Positions 5,703 to 7,293 of a stretch of 7,293 nt of DNA are shown piece by piece (the first letter of the stretch is position 1; each line of letters begins with the position of its first letter). The translations under genes were made by a program, and so were the position numbers. The notes under the pieces were generated by a model that saw only the letters and a list, made by a program, of their open reading frames with translations, had not been told where the DNA came from and searched no databases. This DNA is from Holosporaceae bacterium (lineage in GTDB: Bacteria; Pseudomonadota; Alphaproteobacteria; UBA3830): positions 1 to 7,293 of the forward strand of contig JAISHN010000080.1 in the NCBI GenBank assembly GCA_031262635.1, read 5' to 3'.

Positions 5703-7293
5703 GTGAATTCCATAAAATCTCTTTCCAATCGCGAGCTGGACGTATTGGCTTGCGTAGCGGCTCGTTGTTCGAACAAAGAAACCGCTAAGCTGCTGAACAT
5801 TTCTCCTAGAACCGCGGAAACCCATGTTCGTCACATTTTAATAAAAATCGGATGCTTTACGCGAGAAGCCGCGATCGATTTTTTGAAAAAGACCGATCTT
5901 CGCGACGAATTGCAAAAAAGATATGAAAAAATTTCTCAAACCAGTTTTTTCACAAAAATCGACCGCGAGAAACATATTAGGCGAACGATTTGCGCCGCGG
6001 CGACCGTAACGATGTTGTTGTCGCCGCTCGCGTTTAAAATTTTTGAAACCGGCGATCAAACCGTCGAAGAACGCGGATACTTTATGCGAAGAAAAAGTAT
6101 AGACAAACAAATCGAAGCCGCTTTATGTAAAGAGAAAAGAATCTCGATAATAGTTCTAATCGGCTGCGGAGGAGCGGGAAAAACAGCTTTGGCTAGAAAG
6201 CATTTGCTGAAACTACGCGCCGATTTTAAGTTTGAAATAAACGCCGACGCGGAGAATTCGATACTAAATTCTATGTTCGATCTCGCGGACAAACTCGCGA
6301 CCGATAAAGAAAGTAAAGAAGAACTTAAATTTATCGCGGGAATTCCGAATGAAATCGAAAAACGAAAAAAATTGCTCAATTTCATACAAAACAGAATGAA
6401 AAAGCTGCCGAATTGGGCGATTATTCTAGATAATCTGGAAGATTTAAAATATTTGAAGGAGTTTTGCCCCAATAATCCAGAAGTTTGGGGAACCGGAAAA
6501 GTTATTATCACCACTCGCAACGAAAACATAAAAACCGTGAGATATCTAGGAGATATAGACGCGATATCGGTGGGAGAATTAGAGGAGGACGAAAAGGCGG
6601 AACTTTTCGAAAGCGTGTCGGGAATTCCGCCGAACAAGGAAACGGCGAATTTCTTGAAGCAAATTCCAGGTTATCCTCTCGACGTTTTTACCGCCGCTTG
6701 CTACATAAAAATCTCGGGAATTTCTTTATCGGAATATTTAAAACGAACTTCTGAAATTAGCGACGAATTCGTGACCGTAAGCAAACGGCTTATGGCTGAA
6801 AGCCTGAATTATGACAAAACAAGATATGGAATAGTAACGTCGAATTTTCGAGAAATTCTCAGTAAAAATAAATCGTTCGGCGAGCTTCTATTACTAATCT
6901 GCCTTTTCGATTCTCAAAAGATACCTTTAAAAATCTTGAGACAAATGAGCGGAGCCGTAGTCGCCGACAATTTAATTTCTTATCTAAAACAATACTCCGT
7001 AGTTTCTTGCGACGGAGACGAAGCGTCGATACATAGAAGCGTTCAAAGCATAGGATTGGATTATCTTTCGAAAGAAATGAGACTTTCCGAAAAAAGCGCT
7101 TTTCTAAAAAAAGCGATTTCTATTTGCGCTCCTTACGATTGCCTGAAAGCGACCTACACTAATTCAGTGAAATTAATTCCTCATTTAAAAGCGTTTTTAG
7201 AAAAAATGGACAAGTTACTTGTTCCAAACGCAGAACGCTATAAAACGCTTTTGCTTATAACTATAGGAGATATATACAGATTTGGAGAATGCG
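5703..7293 (+). CDS. N-terminal LuxR-type HTH fused to NB-ARC/STAND ATPase (3' end outside window)
   Basis: The frame is open for 530 codons to the window edge. It is a putative signal-transduction ATPase with a DNA-binding head. Residues 7-58 form a GerE/LuxR helix-turn-helix: LSNRELDVLA, then SNKETAKLLNIS, then the recognition segment PRTAETHVRHILIKIG. A basic stretch (RREKH/IRR, about 88-94) precedes a 16-residue hydrophobic segment (96-111). The nucleotide-binding core follows: Walker A G154-CGGA-G159-K160-T161, Walker B WAIILDN (D243), sensor-1 KVIITTR (R272), a GxP-like PGYPLDV (322-328), a winged-helix-like region (about 391-435), and an MHD-equivalent IHRSVQ (443-448), the form typical of NB-ARC proteins with TPRs. 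The last visible residues (about 510-530, LLLITIGDIYRFGE) resemble the first TPR helix. The GTG at 5703 is chosen because a stop lies upstream at 5655 and no ATG or TTG precedes the HTH; the RBS is weak. Base and codon use match the neighbours. Ligand, target genes and true function are unknown. Confidence 0.85.
   Translation, partial: MNSIKSLSNRELDVLACVAARCSNKETAKLLNISPRTAETHVRHILIKIGCFTREAAIDFLKKTDLRDELQKRYEKISQTSFFTKIDREKHIRRTICAAATVTMLLSPLAFKIFETGDQTVEERGYFMRRKSIDKQIEAALCKEKRISIIVLIGCGGAGKTALARKHLLKLRADFKFEINADAENSILNSMFDLADKLATDKESKEELKFIAGIPNEIEKRKKLLNFIQNRMKKLPNWAIILDNLEDLKYLKEFCPNNPEVWGTGKVIITTRNENIKTVRYLGDIDAISVGELEEDEKAELFESVSGIPPNKETANFLKQIPGYPLDVFTAACYIKISGISLSEYLKRTSEISDEFVTVSKRLMAESLNYDKTRYGIVTSNFREILSKNKSFGELLLLICLFDSQKIPLKILRQMSGAVVADNLISYLKQYSVVSCDGDEASIHRSVQSIGLDYLSKEMRLSEKSAFLKKAISICAPYDCLKATYTNSVKLIPHLKAFLEKMDKLLVPNAERYKTLLLITIGDIYRFGEC

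Noticed and set aside
6056..6637. 193-codon open frame on the minus strand inside the STAND gene
   Set aside because: Its translation is serine/phenylalanine-rich with no recognisable domain, and it lies antisense to the Walker A, Walker B and sensor motifs of a clearly real gene. It is a byproduct of codon bias.
5703..7293. Recent horizontal acquisition of the STAND gene
   Set aside because: Its CpG-rich, AT-leaning codon style looks the same as in the wall genes, and there is no tRNA, integrase, direct repeat or insertion sequence in the window.
1..7293. CRISPR arrays, tRNA or rRNA genes, insertion sequences
   Set aside because: No regularly spaced repeats, cloverleaf-like sequences, rRNA motifs or transposase frames were seen on either strand.

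Overview
The window shows a Gram-negative bacterial chromosome segment with standard genetic code. It is moderately AT-rich, yet its codons carry many CpG dinucleotides (GCG, TCG, ACG, CGA are common). PBP2 has an HCW...GGHG...SCD signature and dacA lies next to tmk. From memory both are typical of Alphaproteobacteria, so I lean towards an alphaproteobacterium, perhaps an AT-rich host-associated lineage. This placement is an inference; there is no rRNA or other marker here to settle it.

Layout, all on the + strand. (1) Bases 1-745 hold the 3' part of a SulP-type anion transporter, with its last membrane helices and cytoplasmic STAS domain. (2) Bases 746-875 are intergenic: a strong inverted repeat just after the transporter stop, a weak terminator-like hairpin, and an extended -10 promoter candidate ahead of the next gene. 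(3) Bases 876-5581 are a tight four-gene operon: a D-Ala-D-Ala carboxypeptidase (dacA type), thymidylate kinase (tmk), PBP2 (mrdA) and RodA (mrdB). The spacings are 8 nt, -8 nt and -4 nt, so translation is probably coupled. (4) Bases 5582-5702 are intergenic, with a near-consensus sigma70-type promoter. (5) From 5703 to the window end runs a long open reading frame without its stop codon. It encodes an N-terminal LuxR/GerE helix-turn-helix, a short hydrophobic segment, an NB-ARC/STAND ATPase core, and the apparent start of a TPR-like C-terminal sensor.

Function. RodA (SEDS glycosyltransferase) and PBP2 (transpeptidase) form the core synthase of the elongation machinery that lays down side-wall peptidoglycan, and the carboxypeptidase trims its stem peptides. 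Tmk makes dTDP for DNA synthesis; its place between wall genes is conserved-neighbourhood logic rather than a shared pathway. The most unusual item is the last gene, a STAND NTPase whose DNA-binding domain is at the N-terminus, the reverse of MalT/LAL regulators. It has its own promoter and codon usage like its neighbours. It could be a ligand-gated transcription factor or part of a nucleotide-switch sensing or defence system; the missing C-terminus holds the answer.
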